The notes: a model not told the origin generated them from the letters alone. A stretch of 64,000 nt of DNA from Prevotella sp. (GCA_017428055.1 JAFRRN010000053.1:1-64000), one strand, 5' to 3'. Counted from the stretch's first letter, positions 40,859 through 50,545 are shown. A program made the numbers and translations.

Positions 40859-41824
40859 ATGCAGAGAAATCTTTCTATAGATTTAGTCAAGGTCATAGCC
40901 ATGTTTATGGTTATGGCCTTACATGTTTTTTTATGCCATATTGTGCAGCCCTCATTAGTCTATAGCTGGAATTTAGGCCTTGCCTCAATAGCCATTCCCC
41001 TTTTCTTCATGGTTAGTGGTTTCCTGTTAAGTGGGAAAGAGGGTAGTATTGGTTATAGTTGGAGGAAAATCAAGGGGATATTGAGGTTTGTCTTCATTAC
41101 GGTAACGTTCATCGCCTTGGCGAATATCCTTTTGCCTCCACATATCTCTATCCTCGATGGTGTCAAGTCGTACTATGCCTGGTTTTACCAAAAAGGATTG
41201 TTATGGCAATATTGGTATTTTGGTGCCATGATTATCATTTATGCCTTATTGCCAATCCTGTTGAGTATAATCCATTCACGGTGGCTTCCTATAGCCATCG
41301 TGGCACTTGTGGTGGTGAGTTTTGTCATGTTCCTTCTCAATATCTCCTGTGAGTTTGAACAGCATTATGTTCGTCAGACATTCAGGATATGGTATTGGCT
41401 CATGTATTTCTTCGTGGGAGCCTATATGAGGCTGCACCAACAACGCTTTAGGAAGATAGGGTGGTGGCATGTGTTGGGAATTGTTGTTGTCATGATGGCT
41501 TATGTCTATTTTGTGGAAATACCATACGATGAATACGCTTTTGGCTCCATCATCTGCATGATATATGCGGTCATCGTGTTCTCTGCGTGTCTCAATACAA
41601 AGATCAAAAATGGAAAGGTCATCCGCGAACTATCCAAGTTGTTCCTGCCAGTCTATGCCATCCATCCATTTGTCAATTCACGAATAGAATATCTGTCCCC
41701 TTATTTGCAATTTTCGCCAGAGGTGCAGTATTTTGTTGTGTTGGCTTTGGTTTTCGTCATGAATATTGCCTTGGCTTATTTCTTGATGAGAATCCCGTAT
41801 GTTAAAGATGTCTTTAAGATATAA
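40859..41824 (+). CDS. Acyltransferase 3 family membrane protein
   Basis: A 321-residue, about ten-segment membrane acyltransferase (OafA/WecH type) that acylates carbohydrate or surface polymers. The start LSIDLVKVIAMFMVMALHVF shows the family block 'iD.lR.iA...Vv..H', with the catalytic His at the end. IAIPLFFMVSGFLLSG and QYWYFGAMIIIYALLPIL are further family regions. It starts 14 bp after the cytidylate-kinase-like gene. The acyl donor and acceptor are not known. Confidence 0.83.
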   Translation: MQRNLSIDLVKVIAMFMVMALHVFLCHIVQPSLVYSWNLGLASIAIPLFFMVSGFLLSGKEGSIGYSWRKIKGILRFVFITVTFIALANILLPPHISILDGVKSYYAWFYQKGLLWQYWYFGAMIIIYALLPILLSIIHSRWLPIAIVALVVVSFVMFLLNISCEFEQHYVRQTFRIWYWLMYFFVGAYMRLHQQRFRKIGWWHVLGIVVVMMAYVYFVEIPYDEYAFGSIICMIYAVIVFSACLNTKIKNGKVIRELSKLFLPVYAIHPFVNSRIEYLSPYLQFSPEVQYFVVLALVFVMNIALAYFLMRIPYVKDVFKI

Positions 41825-41893
41825 ACCGATAACGAGATGCTCGTCAACAAGGTAATGAAAAAAACACGGGCATTTCTAATAATATAATAAGGT

Positions 41894-42976
41894 ATGAATG
41901 TATGTATTGTAGCGGGCGCTCGCCCAAACTTCATCAAAGTAGCCCCCATTGTCAGGGCGATAAGCTTGGCTTATGAACGTGGAAGGGATATTCACTACAC
42001 ATTGGTATATACGGGGCGAGAGGATGACCCCACTTTGGAGGAGTCGCTATTCGATGACTTGCAGATAGCCCCTCCCCAAGTGTTTCTTGGGGTTGACTGC
42101 GAGAACCTAAACGAGTTGACGGGTCAGGTAATGTCGGCTTTTGAGCGTTACTTGCAAGGGAATCCCACAGACGTGGTGATAGTCGTGGATGACCTCGCCT
42201 CGACCCTTGCCGCTGCCATCGTGACGAAGAAACAAGGCATTAAGCTGGCGCATATCGTGGCAGGCACACGCTCCTTTGACATTAGTATGCCCAAGGAAAT
42301 CAACCGCCTCGTCATCGATGGCTTGAGCGACTTGCTCTTTACCGCAGGCATGGGTAGCAGTAGTGTTGCCACCCGCGAGGGAGCGGAATTGTCAAAAATC
42401 TATATGGTAGGAAATATCCTGATGGATACCCTGCGGTTTAACCTCCCAAGGATGAGACGCCCCAAGGTGTTGGATGAACTGGGGATAGTTGGAGATTATT
42501 TTGTCTTTACGCTCAACCGCAAAGCACTGATAGCCCATCCAGACAACTTGGCCGCCATGATACAAGCATTATTGGATAATGCTAACGGCATTCCCGTCGT
42601 GGCACCCTTGCGTGACAATATCGCCCATGTGGTGCGGGATATCAGTCCGTCCTCCCTGTTGTTTATTCCTCCATTGCCATACTTGGAGTTTGGCTGGTTA
42701 ACGTCACACGCCAAGGGCGTGATTACCGACTCGGGGAACGTGGCGGAGGAGGCAACGTTCAACGGCATCCCATGTGTCACCCTGAATAGTTACACCGAAC
42801 ATATAGAAACCGTGAATGTGGGATCCAATGTCCTCGTGGGCGAGGATGCTGGCCAATTGGGGCAAGCCGTGGCGAAGATGGCAAGGGGTGAATGGAAAGA
42901 TTGTGGCCTGCCGGAGAGATGGGATGGACGTTCCGCCGAGCGCATCGTACAGATCTTGATGGCTATTGAGTCTTGA
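41894..42976 (+). CDS. UDP-GlcNAc 2-epimerase-like protein
   Basis: A 360-residue protein of the non-hydrolysing UDP-N-acetylglucosamine 2-epimerase (WecB) fold: N-terminus CIVAGARPNFIKVAPIVRAI, middle FTLNRKALI and GVITDSGNVAEEATFNGIPC. Several catalytic positions differ: the usual HxEAGLR block is HIVAGTRS, so the Glu equivalent to E. coli Glu117 is Val, and the HGD motif is VDD. The PxEIN region (PKEINR) is kept. It may therefore be a divergent enzyme rather than a normal epimerase. It lies before the citrate lyase operon but is separated from it by a promoter. Confidence 0.78.
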   Translation: MNVCIVAGARPNFIKVAPIVRAISLAYERGRDIHYTLVYTGREDDPTLEESLFDDLQIAPPQVFLGVDCENLNELTGQVMSAFERYLQGNPTDVVIVVDDLASTLAAAIVTKKQGIKLAHIVAGTRSFDISMPKEINRLVIDGLSDLLFTAGMGSSSVATREGAELSKIYMVGNILMDTLRFNLPRMRRPKVLDELGIVGDYFVFTLNRKALIAHPDNLAAMIQALLDNANGIPVVAPLRDNIAHVVRDISPSSLLFIPPLPYLEFGWLTSHAKGVITDSGNVAEEATFNGIPCVTLNSYTEHIETVNVGSNVLVGEDAGQLGQAVAKMARGEWKDCGLPERWDGRSAERIVQILMAIES

Positions 42977-43030
42977 AAAAGTATTTTTATAGAATTTTTA
43001 TGAATTTCTTGTTTGTTCCAATATAATTCG

Positions 43031-43039
43031 TATCTTTGC
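43031..43039 (+). promoter_or_regulatory. Promoter -7 element of the citrate lyase operon
   Basis: TATCTTTGC is a perfect -7 match, with TTTG at 43012-43015 as a possible -33 element. It is followed by a 90-nt leader before citD. Confidence 0.7.
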
Positions 43040-43132
43040 AACATCTAACTTAAACCTATTGGACTGACATTGTTCCGTCTTATCTGAAATCGGACGTGGT
43101 GCGTCCCTAACTTAATTATTAACGAAATCAAC

Positions 43133-43411
43133 ATGGAAATGAAAAAGGCATCCGCAGGTACACTGGAGTCTGGGGACATCTTTATTCAAATTGCCCCTTC
43201 CGAGCAGGAAGGGTTGCAAATTGCCTTAGACAGTACCGTCGCTTACCAGTTTGGTGAGCAAATCAAAGGAGTGATTATTGAAACCCTGCAAGGGCTCGGC
43301 ATCGACAATGCCGAGGTGAAAGCCACCGACAAGGGTGCGCTTGACTGTACCATCCGCGCCCGTGTGACGGCTGCCGCCGTGCGGGCTACTGGCGTTGACG
43401 TGTGGAAATAA
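43133..43411 (+). CDS. citD: Citrate lyase acyl carrier protein
   Basis: A 92-residue gamma subunit that carries the 2'-(5''-phosphoribosyl)-3'-dephospho-CoA group. It starts MEMKKASAGTLESGDIFIQI; the conserved ASAGTLESxD block holds the Ser that takes the prosthetic group. The C-terminal half contains DNAEVKATDKGALDCTIRAR. Length is typical (about 95). It is the first gene of citD-E-F-X-CG, so citrate cleavage to acetate and oxaloacetate is encoded as a unit. Confidence 0.95.
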   Translation: MEMKKASAGTLESGDIFIQIAPSEQEGLQIALDSTVAYQFGEQIKGVIIETLQGLGIDNAEVKATDKGALDCTIRARVTAAAVRATGVDVWK

Positions 43412-43427
43412 TAAAACAAGGAGTATT

Positions 43428-44318
43428 ATGCAAAGACTAAGAAGAACCATGATGTTCGTCCCGGGCAATAACCCGGCGATGATGCAAGACGCATTTATCT
43501 ATGGTCCCGACTCGATTATGCTCGACTTGGAGGACTCTGTGACAATGGCGGAGAAAGATGCTGCTCGCTTGTTGGTGTACAATGCGTTGAAAACCATCGA
43601 CTATGGTGACACTGAGATGGTGGTGCGTATTAATCCCCTCAATACCCCGTATGGAAAGAAAGACATCGAGGCAGTCGTCAAGGCTGGTGTGGATGTCATC
43701 CGTATGCCTAAGACCGAGACGGCAGACGAGGTGAGAGAGGTGGAACAGGAGATTGAGAAGGTGGAGAAAGAACTTGGGTGCTTAGGGCGAACCAAGATTA
43801 TGGCCGCCATCGAGAGTGCCCTTGGCATCGTGAACGCATACGACATTGCCATTGCTTCCAAGAGGATGATGGGCATTGCCTTGGGAGCGGAAGACTATTG
43901 TGCCAACCTCAAGACACAACGCACTCCCGGAGGAGCAGAGTTGCTGTTGGCTCGTGAAACCATCGTCGTGGCAGCCCGTGCCGCCGGTATTGACGCATTG
44001 GACACGGTATATTCAAACTTGAATGATATGGAAACGTTCCGCAAGGAAGTGGAACTGATCAAGACATTGGGCTTCGATGGAAAATCGATTATCAATCCTC
44101 GCCAGATAGAAGTGGTGAACGAGGTGTTTGCCCCGAAGGAGAAAGACATCATGAAGGCGCAAACCATCCTCGCCGCCATCAAGGAAGCAGAGAAACGGGG
44201 TAGTGGCGTGATTGCTGTCAATGGCAAGATGGTAGACCGTCCCGTGGTTTTACGTGCGCAGCGCACCATTGACTTGGCGATTGCATCAGGTATATTAAAA
44301 GAGGGGGACTTGCTATGA
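43428..44318 (+). CDS. citE: Citrate lyase beta subunit
   Basis: The 296-residue beta subunit cleaves citryl-ACP to oxaloacetate and acetyl-ACP. Signatures: RRTMMFVPGNNPAMMQDAFI, DSIMLDLEDSVTMAEKDAAR (active-site acid region), KIMAAIESALGIVNAYDIA and GIALGAEDYCANL. Start ATG 43428 has a good AAGGAG site 6 bp upstream and lies 16 bp after citD; the frame opens earlier, inside citD, but that part is not needed. The gene overlaps citF by 4 bp. Confidence 0.95.
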   Translation: MQRLRRTMMFVPGNNPAMMQDAFIYGPDSIMLDLEDSVTMAEKDAARLLVYNALKTIDYGDTEMVVRINPLNTPYGKKDIEAVVKAGVDVIRMPKTETADEVREVEQEIEKVEKELGCLGRTKIMAAIESALGIVNAYDIAIASKRMMGIALGAEDYCANLKTQRTPGGAELLLARETIVVAARAAGIDALDTVYSNLNDMETFRKEVELIKTLGFDGKSIINPRQIEVVNEVFAPKEKDIMKAQTILAAIKEAEKRGSGVIAVNGKMVDRPVVLRAQRTIDLAIASGILKEGDLL

Positions 44319-45853
44319 ACAGTATCAAAGAACGTGCAGCATTGATACAAGCCGCTGCCAAGAAACTCAATAAGGACATTTATCAAGATGGTGGACAGAG
44401 CAAGAATGTTGCTCCCCGCACCAATGGGTTGACCAATTCGCACAAGGTGGTGAACTTGGAGGAGGCCATTCGCAGGAGTGGCTTGCAAAACGGAATGACC
44501 ATTTCATTCCATCACCATTTCCGTGCCGGCGACAAAGTAATCAACATGGTGGTGGATAAGTTGGCTGAGATGGGATATAAAGATTTGCATCTTGCCTCAT
44601 CGAGCCTTATCGACGTACATGAACCACTGATAGAACACATCCGCAATGGCGTGATTACCCGTATCTCCACATCTGGCTTGCGGGGCAAGTTGGCACAGGA
44701 AATCAGTCACGGTCTGATGAAAGAGCCTGTTATTTTCCGCTCGCATGGCTCTCGTGGCAGTGCGATTGCCAGTGGCGAATTGCATATTGATGTGGCTTTC
44801 CTTGGCACTTCCTCCAGCGACCCGATGGGTAATGCGTGTGGCTATTCACGTTCACCGAATGCCAAGAGCATCTGCGGTAGTATTGGCTATGCCCTGCCAG
44901 ATGCGCAATATGCTGACAAGGTGGTGGTGCTGACCGACGACCTCGTACCCTATCCCAATCGTCCTTCGGGTATCTCCGAGTTGGATGTGGACTATGTGGT
45001 GGTGGTCGATAGCGTGGGCGATTCATCCAAGATCTCATCTGGTGCCATTCGCGACACCAAGAACCCACGTGACATCCTCCTTGCACAACAGGCTGCCAAG
45101 GTGATTATCAACAGTGGCTATTTCAAGGAGGGCTTTTCCATCCAGACAGGATCGGGCGGTGCATCGTTGGCTGCCGTGAAATTCATTCGCCAGAGTATGC
45201 TTGACCAAGGCATCAAGGCAAGTTTCGCGTTAGGTGGTATTACCGCCCACATGGTGAAGATGCACGAAGAGGGACTTATCGAGCGTCTCATGGATGTGCA
45301 GTCGTTTGACAAGGTTGCAGCAGAATCGCTCAAGAGCGACCGTATGCACAAGGAAATATCCAGTATCGAATACGCCAGTGCCGATGAGCCAGGCTCTGCC
45401 ACGCATTTCTTGGATATTGTCATCTTGTCCGCCTTGGAGGTAGATGTGAACTTCAATGTCAATGTGTTGGTGGGAAGTGATGGCATCATTCGCGGTGCCA
45501 TCGGAGGCCATCCCGATACGGCTGCCGACTCTGCCTTGTCGATTATCGTCTGTCCGTTGTTGCGTGGTCGCATCCCTTGCGTGGTAGACGAGGTGACAAC
45601 GCTCATCACCCCAGGCTCAACCGTTGATGTCGTAGTGACTGAATATGGAATCGCCGTGAACCCACGTCGTCCAGAGATTGCCGAGAGGCTGACGAAGGCA
45701 GGCTTGAAAGTGGTGGACGTCAATGACCTCAAGGCTCGTGCCGAGAAGATCATTGGCAAGCCCGCCCCATTACCCTTTGGTGATAAGGTGGTGGGTGTTG
45801 TCCTCAATCGCGACGGTTCCGTGCAGGATGTGATCAAGAATATTAAGGATTAA
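44315..45853 (+). CDS. citF: Citrate lyase alpha subunit
   Basis: The 512-residue alpha subunit is the citrate:acetyl-ACP CoA-like transferase. Visible: GLTNSHKVVNLEEAIRRSGL at the start, MTISFHHHFRAGDKVINMVV, FSIQTGSGGASLAAVKFIRQ, FALGGITAHMVKMHEEG and near the end VVTEYGIAVNPRRPEIAERL. Full length for the family (about 510). Overlaps citE by 4 bp. Confidence 0.95.
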   Translation: MNSIKERAALIQAAAKKLNKDIYQDGGQSKNVAPRTNGLTNSHKVVNLEEAIRRSGLQNGMTISFHHHFRAGDKVINMVVDKLAEMGYKDLHLASSSLIDVHEPLIEHIRNGVITRISTSGLRGKLAQEISHGLMKEPVIFRSHGSRGSAIASGELHIDVAFLGTSSSDPMGNACGYSRSPNAKSICGSIGYALPDAQYADKVVVLTDDLVPYPNRPSGISELDVDYVVVVDSVGDSSKISSGAIRDTKNPRDILLAQQAAKVIINSGYFKEGFSIQTGSGGASLAAVKFIRQSMLDQGIKASFALGGITAHMVKMHEEGLIERLMDVQSFDKVAAESLKSDRMHKEISSIEYASADEPGSATHFLDIVILSALEVDVNFNVNVLVGSDGIIRGAIGGHPDTAADSALSIIVCPLLRGRIPCVVDEVTTLITPGSTVDVVVTEYGIAVNPRRPEIAERLTKAGLKVVDVNDLKARAEKIIGKPAPLPFGDKVVGVVLNRDGSVQDVIKNIKD

Positions 45854-45869
45854 GGTTGAAAGGACAGAT

Positions 45870-46373
45870 TTGGAGATTACGCTTGACATGCTATTGGCAA
45901 GTCGTGAGAATCGTTGGAAGTTCCAACGTCAGTTGATTCAGGAAAACCCTGGGTTGACATTGGTTTGTCTCACAGTGATTATGCCAGGCAATGTCAAGCG
46001 TAATGACCAGTCTTTGATAGTTGCAAAAGCAGCAATCCAAGCCTTGAAAGAAAAGTTCGGCCAGCAGATATGCAGAATGGAAGAACGTGACTTGGAAACA
46101 GGCTATGAGGCATATTTCCTGATACAATTGCCGATGCTCGAAACCAAGCGATTGACATGTGAGATAGAAGACACCCATCCTCTCGGACGGCTCTTTGACA
46201 TAGATGTCATTGACTTAGACGGAACGCCAGTGGCACGTGCTGCCATTGGAAAGGAAGGACGGAAATGTCTTCTCTGTGACCATGAGGCCCGCTATTGCAT
46301 GAGAAACCATACACATTCACGGGAAGAATTGCAACAGAAAATCCAGCAAATAATCGATGCCTATGCACAATGA
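45870..46373 (+). CDS. citX: CitX, apo-citrate lyase prosthetic-group transferase
   Basis: About 167 residues. CitX attaches the phosphoribosyl-dephospho-CoA group to CitD. Family features: ITLDMLLASRENRWKFQRQL at the start, TLVCLTVIMPGNVKRN, PLGRLFDIDVIDLDG and the Cys-rich RKCLLCDHEARYCMRNHTHS. The frame starts with TTG at 45870; an ATG at 45888 would remove six residues that fit the family, so TTG is preferred. It overlaps the next gene by 17 bp. Confidence 0.9.
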   Translation: MEITLDMLLASRENRWKFQRQLIQENPGLTLVCLTVIMPGNVKRNDQSLIVAKAAIQALKEKFGQQICRMEERDLETGYEAYFLIQLPMLETKRLTCEIEDTHPLGRLFDIDVIDLDGTPVARAAIGKEGRKCLLCDHEARYCMRNHTHSREELQQKIQQIIDAYAQ

Positions 46374-48159
46374 CGTGTATGAGATTCGCCAGATGCCATT
46401 GTCCGTCAAGTTCGTAAGGCAACAAGTGGAGACGTTCCTTATGCAAAATGACTTACGCCTTGCTCCGATGGATTACTATGCCGCCGTGTTTGAGCATGGT
46501 GGGGAGGAGATGCTTGCGGGAGGCGGTCTGTGTGGAAATGTCATCAAGTGCATTGCTGTCAAAAAGGGATTGCGAGAGGCAAAGTTATGTTTAACGATTA
46601 TCTCTCACCTCATCAGTACCGCGTCGTCGTATGGTCTTCACCATTTGAAGATTTACACCAAGCCCGAGAATGAGAAGATGTTTGAAAGCCTTGGCTTTCA
46701 GACCATCGCAAAGTCCGAACATGCCATTTTGCAAGAGAACGACAATTCCTTGTCCTTGTTCAAGAAACGATTGTCTGAGATGAAGCGTGATGTTCCCACG
46801 GGTATCCTCATCTTAAACGCCAATCCGTTCACTAAGGGCCATCGGTATCTCATCGAACAAGCGTCAAGTCGTGTCGCCCATCTCTTCGTAATGGTGGTGG
46901 AAGAAGACCTTTCCCGTTTCCCGTATGTGGAACGAAGGAAAATGGTGGAGGCTGGCTGTCAGGACTTACCGAATGTCACAGTGTGTAGCACGGATAGCTA
47001 TGCGGTCTCTGCCGCTACCTTTCCCACCTATTTCCTCAAGGAATTGGATAAGGCGACAGACACGCAAATCATGCTTGACCTCGACTTGTTTGTTCGCCAC
47101 ATCGCTCCGACGTTGAACATTCAGACGCGGTTTGTTGGAAGTGAGCCTACCGACCCGCTCACTCAAAGGTACAATGAACTGATGAGGGAGTATCTGCCCA
47201 CGCAAGGGATTGCCGTGGAGGAGATTCCACGGTTGCACCAAGGCAATGTTCATGTGAGTGCATCATCGCTTCGTGGGTGTTTGAGAGCGTATTCCTTGCA
47301 ACGGGCATCTGCCTTGGCATTTCCCACAACCATTCCATATCTGATTGCTGACCTTGCTTGCCAGTCGCTTCAAGAAGAACTTGACCTGACCCCAAAGCCT
47401 GGGTTGGTTGACAAACATGACAATGGTGCGCATACGGATATGGATTATGAGATGATGGAGAGGAGTATCAACGCCTTGCGTCCATTCTTTGTAGAGCTTG
47501 CCCTATTGGGATGGAATGCTGATAAACTCCATGTTTCCGATGTCCAAAGCATAGGTTTGCGAGCCGAGAAAGCCATGTTTGAAGCCACTAAAGGTGTCAA
47601 TACCCACAAAGGAGCGTTATTCTCGTTAGGACTAACCGTTGTTGTGGCAGCCCATCTGATGCGCCAGAAAGGAAAGATATTGGCAGATGACTTACAAGAT
47701 GGCATCAAGGAATTGGCTTGCCAATTCCCCAAGACGAAAGGAACACATGGAAGTGAGGTCGCTTCAAAGCACAATATGGAAGGCGCATTGGCTCATGCTT
47801 GCAAGGGTTATCCCGACTTGTTTGCCAAGTGGTTGCCATTCTTGAAAAATGAAGGATTAAGAATGAAGAATGAAGAATCGGCTAACGCCGTCAGATCCCT
47901 GTCAAATGATTCTTCATCCTTCATCCTTCATTCTACATTATTATATATTATGTCAACCCTCGACGATACCAATGTGTATTACAGAAGAGGGGAGGAGGGA
48001 GCGCAAATCATGAAAAGGGAAGCCGCCCGGATGTTGGATGGCTTTTCCTTGAAAGACATAGAGGCGATGAATAAACGGTTCATTGCCGAAAACATTTCAC
48101 CGGGCGGTTGTGCCGATATGCTTGCACTCACCCGCTTGGTGCAGTCATTGATAGAATAA
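46357..48159 (+). CDS. CitC-CitG fusion: citrate lyase ligase and prosthetic-group synthase
   Basis: A 600-residue fusion. Residues 1-140 are a GNAT-like domain and residues 140-325 the nucleotidyltransferase-like ligase of CitC (ILILNANPFTKGHRYLIEQA, FVRHIAPTLNIQTRFVGSEP), which acetylates the citrate lyase prosthetic group. Residues 330-600 are CitG, which makes triphosphoribosyl-dephospho-CoA (ELDLTPKPGLVDKHDNGAHT, TKGVNTHKGALFSLGLTVVV, STLDDTNVYYR). CitG is more often fused to CitX; here CitX is separate. A block of about 32 residues before MSTLDDTN (NEGLRMKNEESANAVRSL and SSSFILHSTLL) is encoded by the dispersed repeat at 47850-47945 and interrupts the CitG domain in frame. Whether the enzyme tolerates it is unknown. 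Confidence 0.9.
   Translation: MPMHNDVYEIRQMPLSVKFVRQQVETFLMQNDLRLAPMDYYAAVFEHGGEEMLAGGGLCGNVIKCIAVKKGLREAKLCLTIISHLISTASSYGLHHLKIYTKPENEKMFESLGFQTIAKSEHAILQENDNSLSLFKKRLSEMKRDVPTGILILNANPFTKGHRYLIEQASSRVAHLFVMVVEEDLSRFPYVERRKMVEAGCQDLPNVTVCSTDSYAVSAATFPTYFLKELDKATDTQIMLDLDLFVRHIAPTLNIQTRFVGSEPTDPLTQRYNELMREYLPTQGIAVEEIPRLHQGNVHVSASSLRGCLRAYSLQRASALAFPTTIPYLIADLACQSLQEELDLTPKPGLVDKHDNGAHTDMDYEMMERSINALRPFFVELALLGWNADKLHVSDVQSIGLRAEKAMFEATKGVNTHKGALFSLGLTVVVAAHLMRQKGKILADDLQDGIKELACQFPKTKGTHGSEVASKHNMEGALAHACKGYPDLFAKWLPFLKNEGLRMKNEESANAVRSLSNDSSSFILHSTLLYIMSTLDDTNVYYRRGEEGAQIMKREAARMLDGFSLKDIEAMNKRFIAENISPGGCADMLALTRLVQSLIE
47850..47945. repeat. Dispersed hairpin repeat inside citC-citG
   Basis: Left arm AATGAAGGATTAAGAATGAA and on, right arm TCTTCATCCTTCATCCTTCA; both built of AATGAAGA/TCTTCATT words, with GGCTAACGCCGTC between. 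The same family lies at 39473-39535 in the opposite orientation. The frame stays open through it, adding about 32 residues to the protein. Confidence 0.85.
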
Positions 48160-48190
48160 TTATTATTTACAATTTTAAAACAATAACATT

Positions 48191-50431
48191 ATGGTTGAAC
48201 TAATCCAACAAGGAGTTTATCTTCTCAACGGCAAGGAAATCGTGAAGGATGCGGCGAATATGCCCGCTCCCGAAGTTGCCCGTGAGAACACAATCACTTA
48301 CAACATCCTACGCTCGCACGACGTGGATGGCAGTAAGGGAAAGAAAATGCGCATCCGCTTTGATGCGATGATGTCGCATGACATCACTTACGTGGGAATC
48401 ATCCAGACGGCACGTGCCAGCGGACTGGAGAAGTTCCCGATTCCATACGCCATGACCAACTGCCACAACTCGTTGTGTGCCGTGGGTGGCACCATCAATG
48501 AGGATGACCATGTGTTTGGGCTCTCTGCCGCCAAGAAATACGGTGGCATCTATGTTCCTGCCAACCAAGCCGTGATTCACCAATATGCCCGTGAGGCGAT
48601 GGTGAAATGCGGTAACATGATTCTTGGCTCAGACTCTCACACCCGCTATGGCTCGCTCGGAAACATGGGTGTGGGCGAAGGAGGCGGCGAGCTGGTGAAA
48701 CAGTTGCTGCGCAACACGTGGGACATCAATGCCCCTGAGGTCGTTCTCGTTTGGTTGGAGGGTAAGCCCCGCCGTGGTGTAGGTCCTCATGATGTGGCTA
48801 TCTCATTGGTGAAAGCCGTGTTTGATAATGGCTTTGTGAAGAACAAGGTGCTGGAGTTTGCCGGGCCGGGCGTGAAAGAGTTGCCCATCGACTTCCGTAA
48901 TGGCATAGACATCATGACGACGGAAACCACATGTCTCAGTTCTATATGGATTACCGACGATGAGGTGAAGCATCACTATGAGATCCACAACCGCCCACAA
49001 GACTTCAAGGAATTGCAGCCTGGCGAAGTGGCTTACTACGATGGCATGATTCGTATCGACCTCAGTACGCAGGAGAGCATGATAGCCTTGCCGTTCCATC
49101 CTTCCAATGCCTATACCATCCATGAGTTGCAGGAAAATCCTGTGGAAATCTTGCGCAAGGCGGAGGAGGATGCCAAGAAGCGTTTTGGCGACAAGGTGAA
49201 TGTGAAGCTCATCGACAAGATTGTGGATGGCAAGGTCGTTTCCGACCAAGGCATCATTGCCGGATGTTCGGGTGGAACGTATGACAACCTCAGTGCTGCC
49301 GCCACGATATTGAAGGGACAGGACGTGGGTAACGACTATTTCACCATCTCCGCTTATCCACAGTCAACGCCCGTCTATATGGCAGTGACACGCAATGGTA
49401 TTGCAGAGGAATTGTTGGAGGCTGGCGTGGTGATTAAGCCCGCGTTCTGCGGTCCGTGTTTCGGCGCGGGCGACGTGCCGTCCAACAATGGACTGTCTAT
49501 TCGCCACACCACTCGCAACTTCCCCAACCGCGAGGGGTCGAAGCCAGGGCAGGGGCAAATCTCTTTGGTGGCATTGATGGACGCTCGTTCCATCGCCGCT
49601 ACCGCTGCCAATGGTGGTGTGATTACGGCTGCCACGGACATTGAATATGAAGATACGCATAAGCCTTACAATTTTGATGGCAAGATTTATGAGCATCGGG
49701 TATTCGATGGCTTTGGCAAGGAGAATATCGACCAGCCGCTGCGCTATGGCCCGAACATCAAGGACTGGCCCACGATGTACCCCATGCAGGATAATATGTT
49801 GCTTGAACTGGCGGCAGTAATCCACGACCCTATTACCACGACGGACGAGTTGATTCCCTCTGGCGAGACATCGAGTTATCGTTCCAATCCGTTGAAACTA
49901 TCGGAGTTTGCCCTCTCGCGCCGAGTTCCCGAATACGTGGGTATCAGCAAGCGCATACAGGCACAAGACTTGGAGCGTCGTGCGGGCAATGTTCCCGAAC
50001 ATGTTGCAAAGGCTCTCGCGCAAGTAGGTGCTGACGCTGCCGAGACATCATTTGGCTCGTGTGTGTTTGCCAACCGTCCCGGCGATGGCTCTGCCCGCGA
50101 GCAAGCGGCCTCTTGCCAGAAAGTTTTGGGTGGCGATGCCAATATCTGTTATGAGTATGCCACCAAGCGTTACCGCTCCAACTGCATCAACTGGGGCATC
50201 GTGCCGTTCACCATTGCCAAGGATACGCCGTTTGACTACGTGCCAGGTGACTTCGTGTTTATCCCGGGCATTCGCGAGGCTATCGTTTCTGGCAAAGAGG
50301 AAATCGATGCACAAGTTATCACGAAAGATGGTGTGAAGCCTATTCACCTCTTCTTCCAAAACCTCACCACCGATGAGCGTACCATCTTGGAGAAGGGTTG
50401 CTTGATGAATTATTATAAGAGTAAGAAATAA
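48191..50431 (+). CDS. Aconitate hydratase
   Basis: A 746-residue aconitase that interconverts citrate and isocitrate through a 4Fe-4S cluster. Cluster and active-site regions: GSDSHTRYGSLGNMGVGEGG, VKPAFCGPCFGAGDVPSNNG (two cluster Cys), and PNREGSKPGQGQISL. The size and motif pattern fit the mitochondrial-like aconitase found in Bacteroidota. It starts 31 bp after citC-citG and is followed by icd, joining citrate cleavage to the oxidative branch to 2-oxoglutarate. Confidence 0.93.
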   Translation: MVELIQQGVYLLNGKEIVKDAANMPAPEVARENTITYNILRSHDVDGSKGKKMRIRFDAMMSHDITYVGIIQTARASGLEKFPIPYAMTNCHNSLCAVGGTINEDDHVFGLSAAKKYGGIYVPANQAVIHQYAREAMVKCGNMILGSDSHTRYGSLGNMGVGEGGGELVKQLLRNTWDINAPEVVLVWLEGKPRRGVGPHDVAISLVKAVFDNGFVKNKVLEFAGPGVKELPIDFRNGIDIMTTETTCLSSIWITDDEVKHHYEIHNRPQDFKELQPGEVAYYDGMIRIDLSTQESMIALPFHPSNAYTIHELQENPVEILRKAEEDAKKRFGDKVNVKLIDKIVDGKVVSDQGIIAGCSGGTYDNLSAAATILKGQDVGNDYFTISAYPQSTPVYMAVTRNGIAEELLEAGVVIKPAFCGPCFGAGDVPSNNGLSIRHTTRNFPNREGSKPGQGQISLVALMDARSIAATAANGGVITAATDIEYEDTHKPYNFDGKIYEHRVFDGFGKENIDQPLRYGPNIKDWPTMYPMQDNMLLELAAVIHDPITTTDELIPSGETSSYRSNPLKLSEFALSRRVPEYVGISKRIQAQDLERRAGNVPEHVAKALAQVGADAAETSFGSCVFANRPGDGSAREQAASCQKVLGGDANICYEYATKRYRSNCINWGIVPFTIAKDTPFDYVPGDFVFIPGIREAIVSGKEEIDAQVITKDGVKPIHLFFQNLTTDERTILEKGCLMNYYKSKK

Positions 50432-50439
50432 TATTATAA

Positions 50440-50545
50440 CATGGAGTTTAGGAGTTTAGGAATTACAAAGAGTTCAGACGTTAGTTTCTTGGAAGATAAA
50501 GCTAATGTCTGAACTCCTATACTCCTGAACTCCTTGAACTCCTAA
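50440..50545. repeat. Hairpin word repeat before icd (ACTCCT words)
   Basis: GAGTTCAGACGTTAG near 50479-50493 pairs with CTAATGTCTGAACTC near 50502-50516 (one mismatch). Outer arms carry repeated GGAGTTTA / TGAACTCCT words. Positions 50521-50545 are identical to positions 2-26 of the window. It separates aconitase from icd. Confidence 0.75.
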
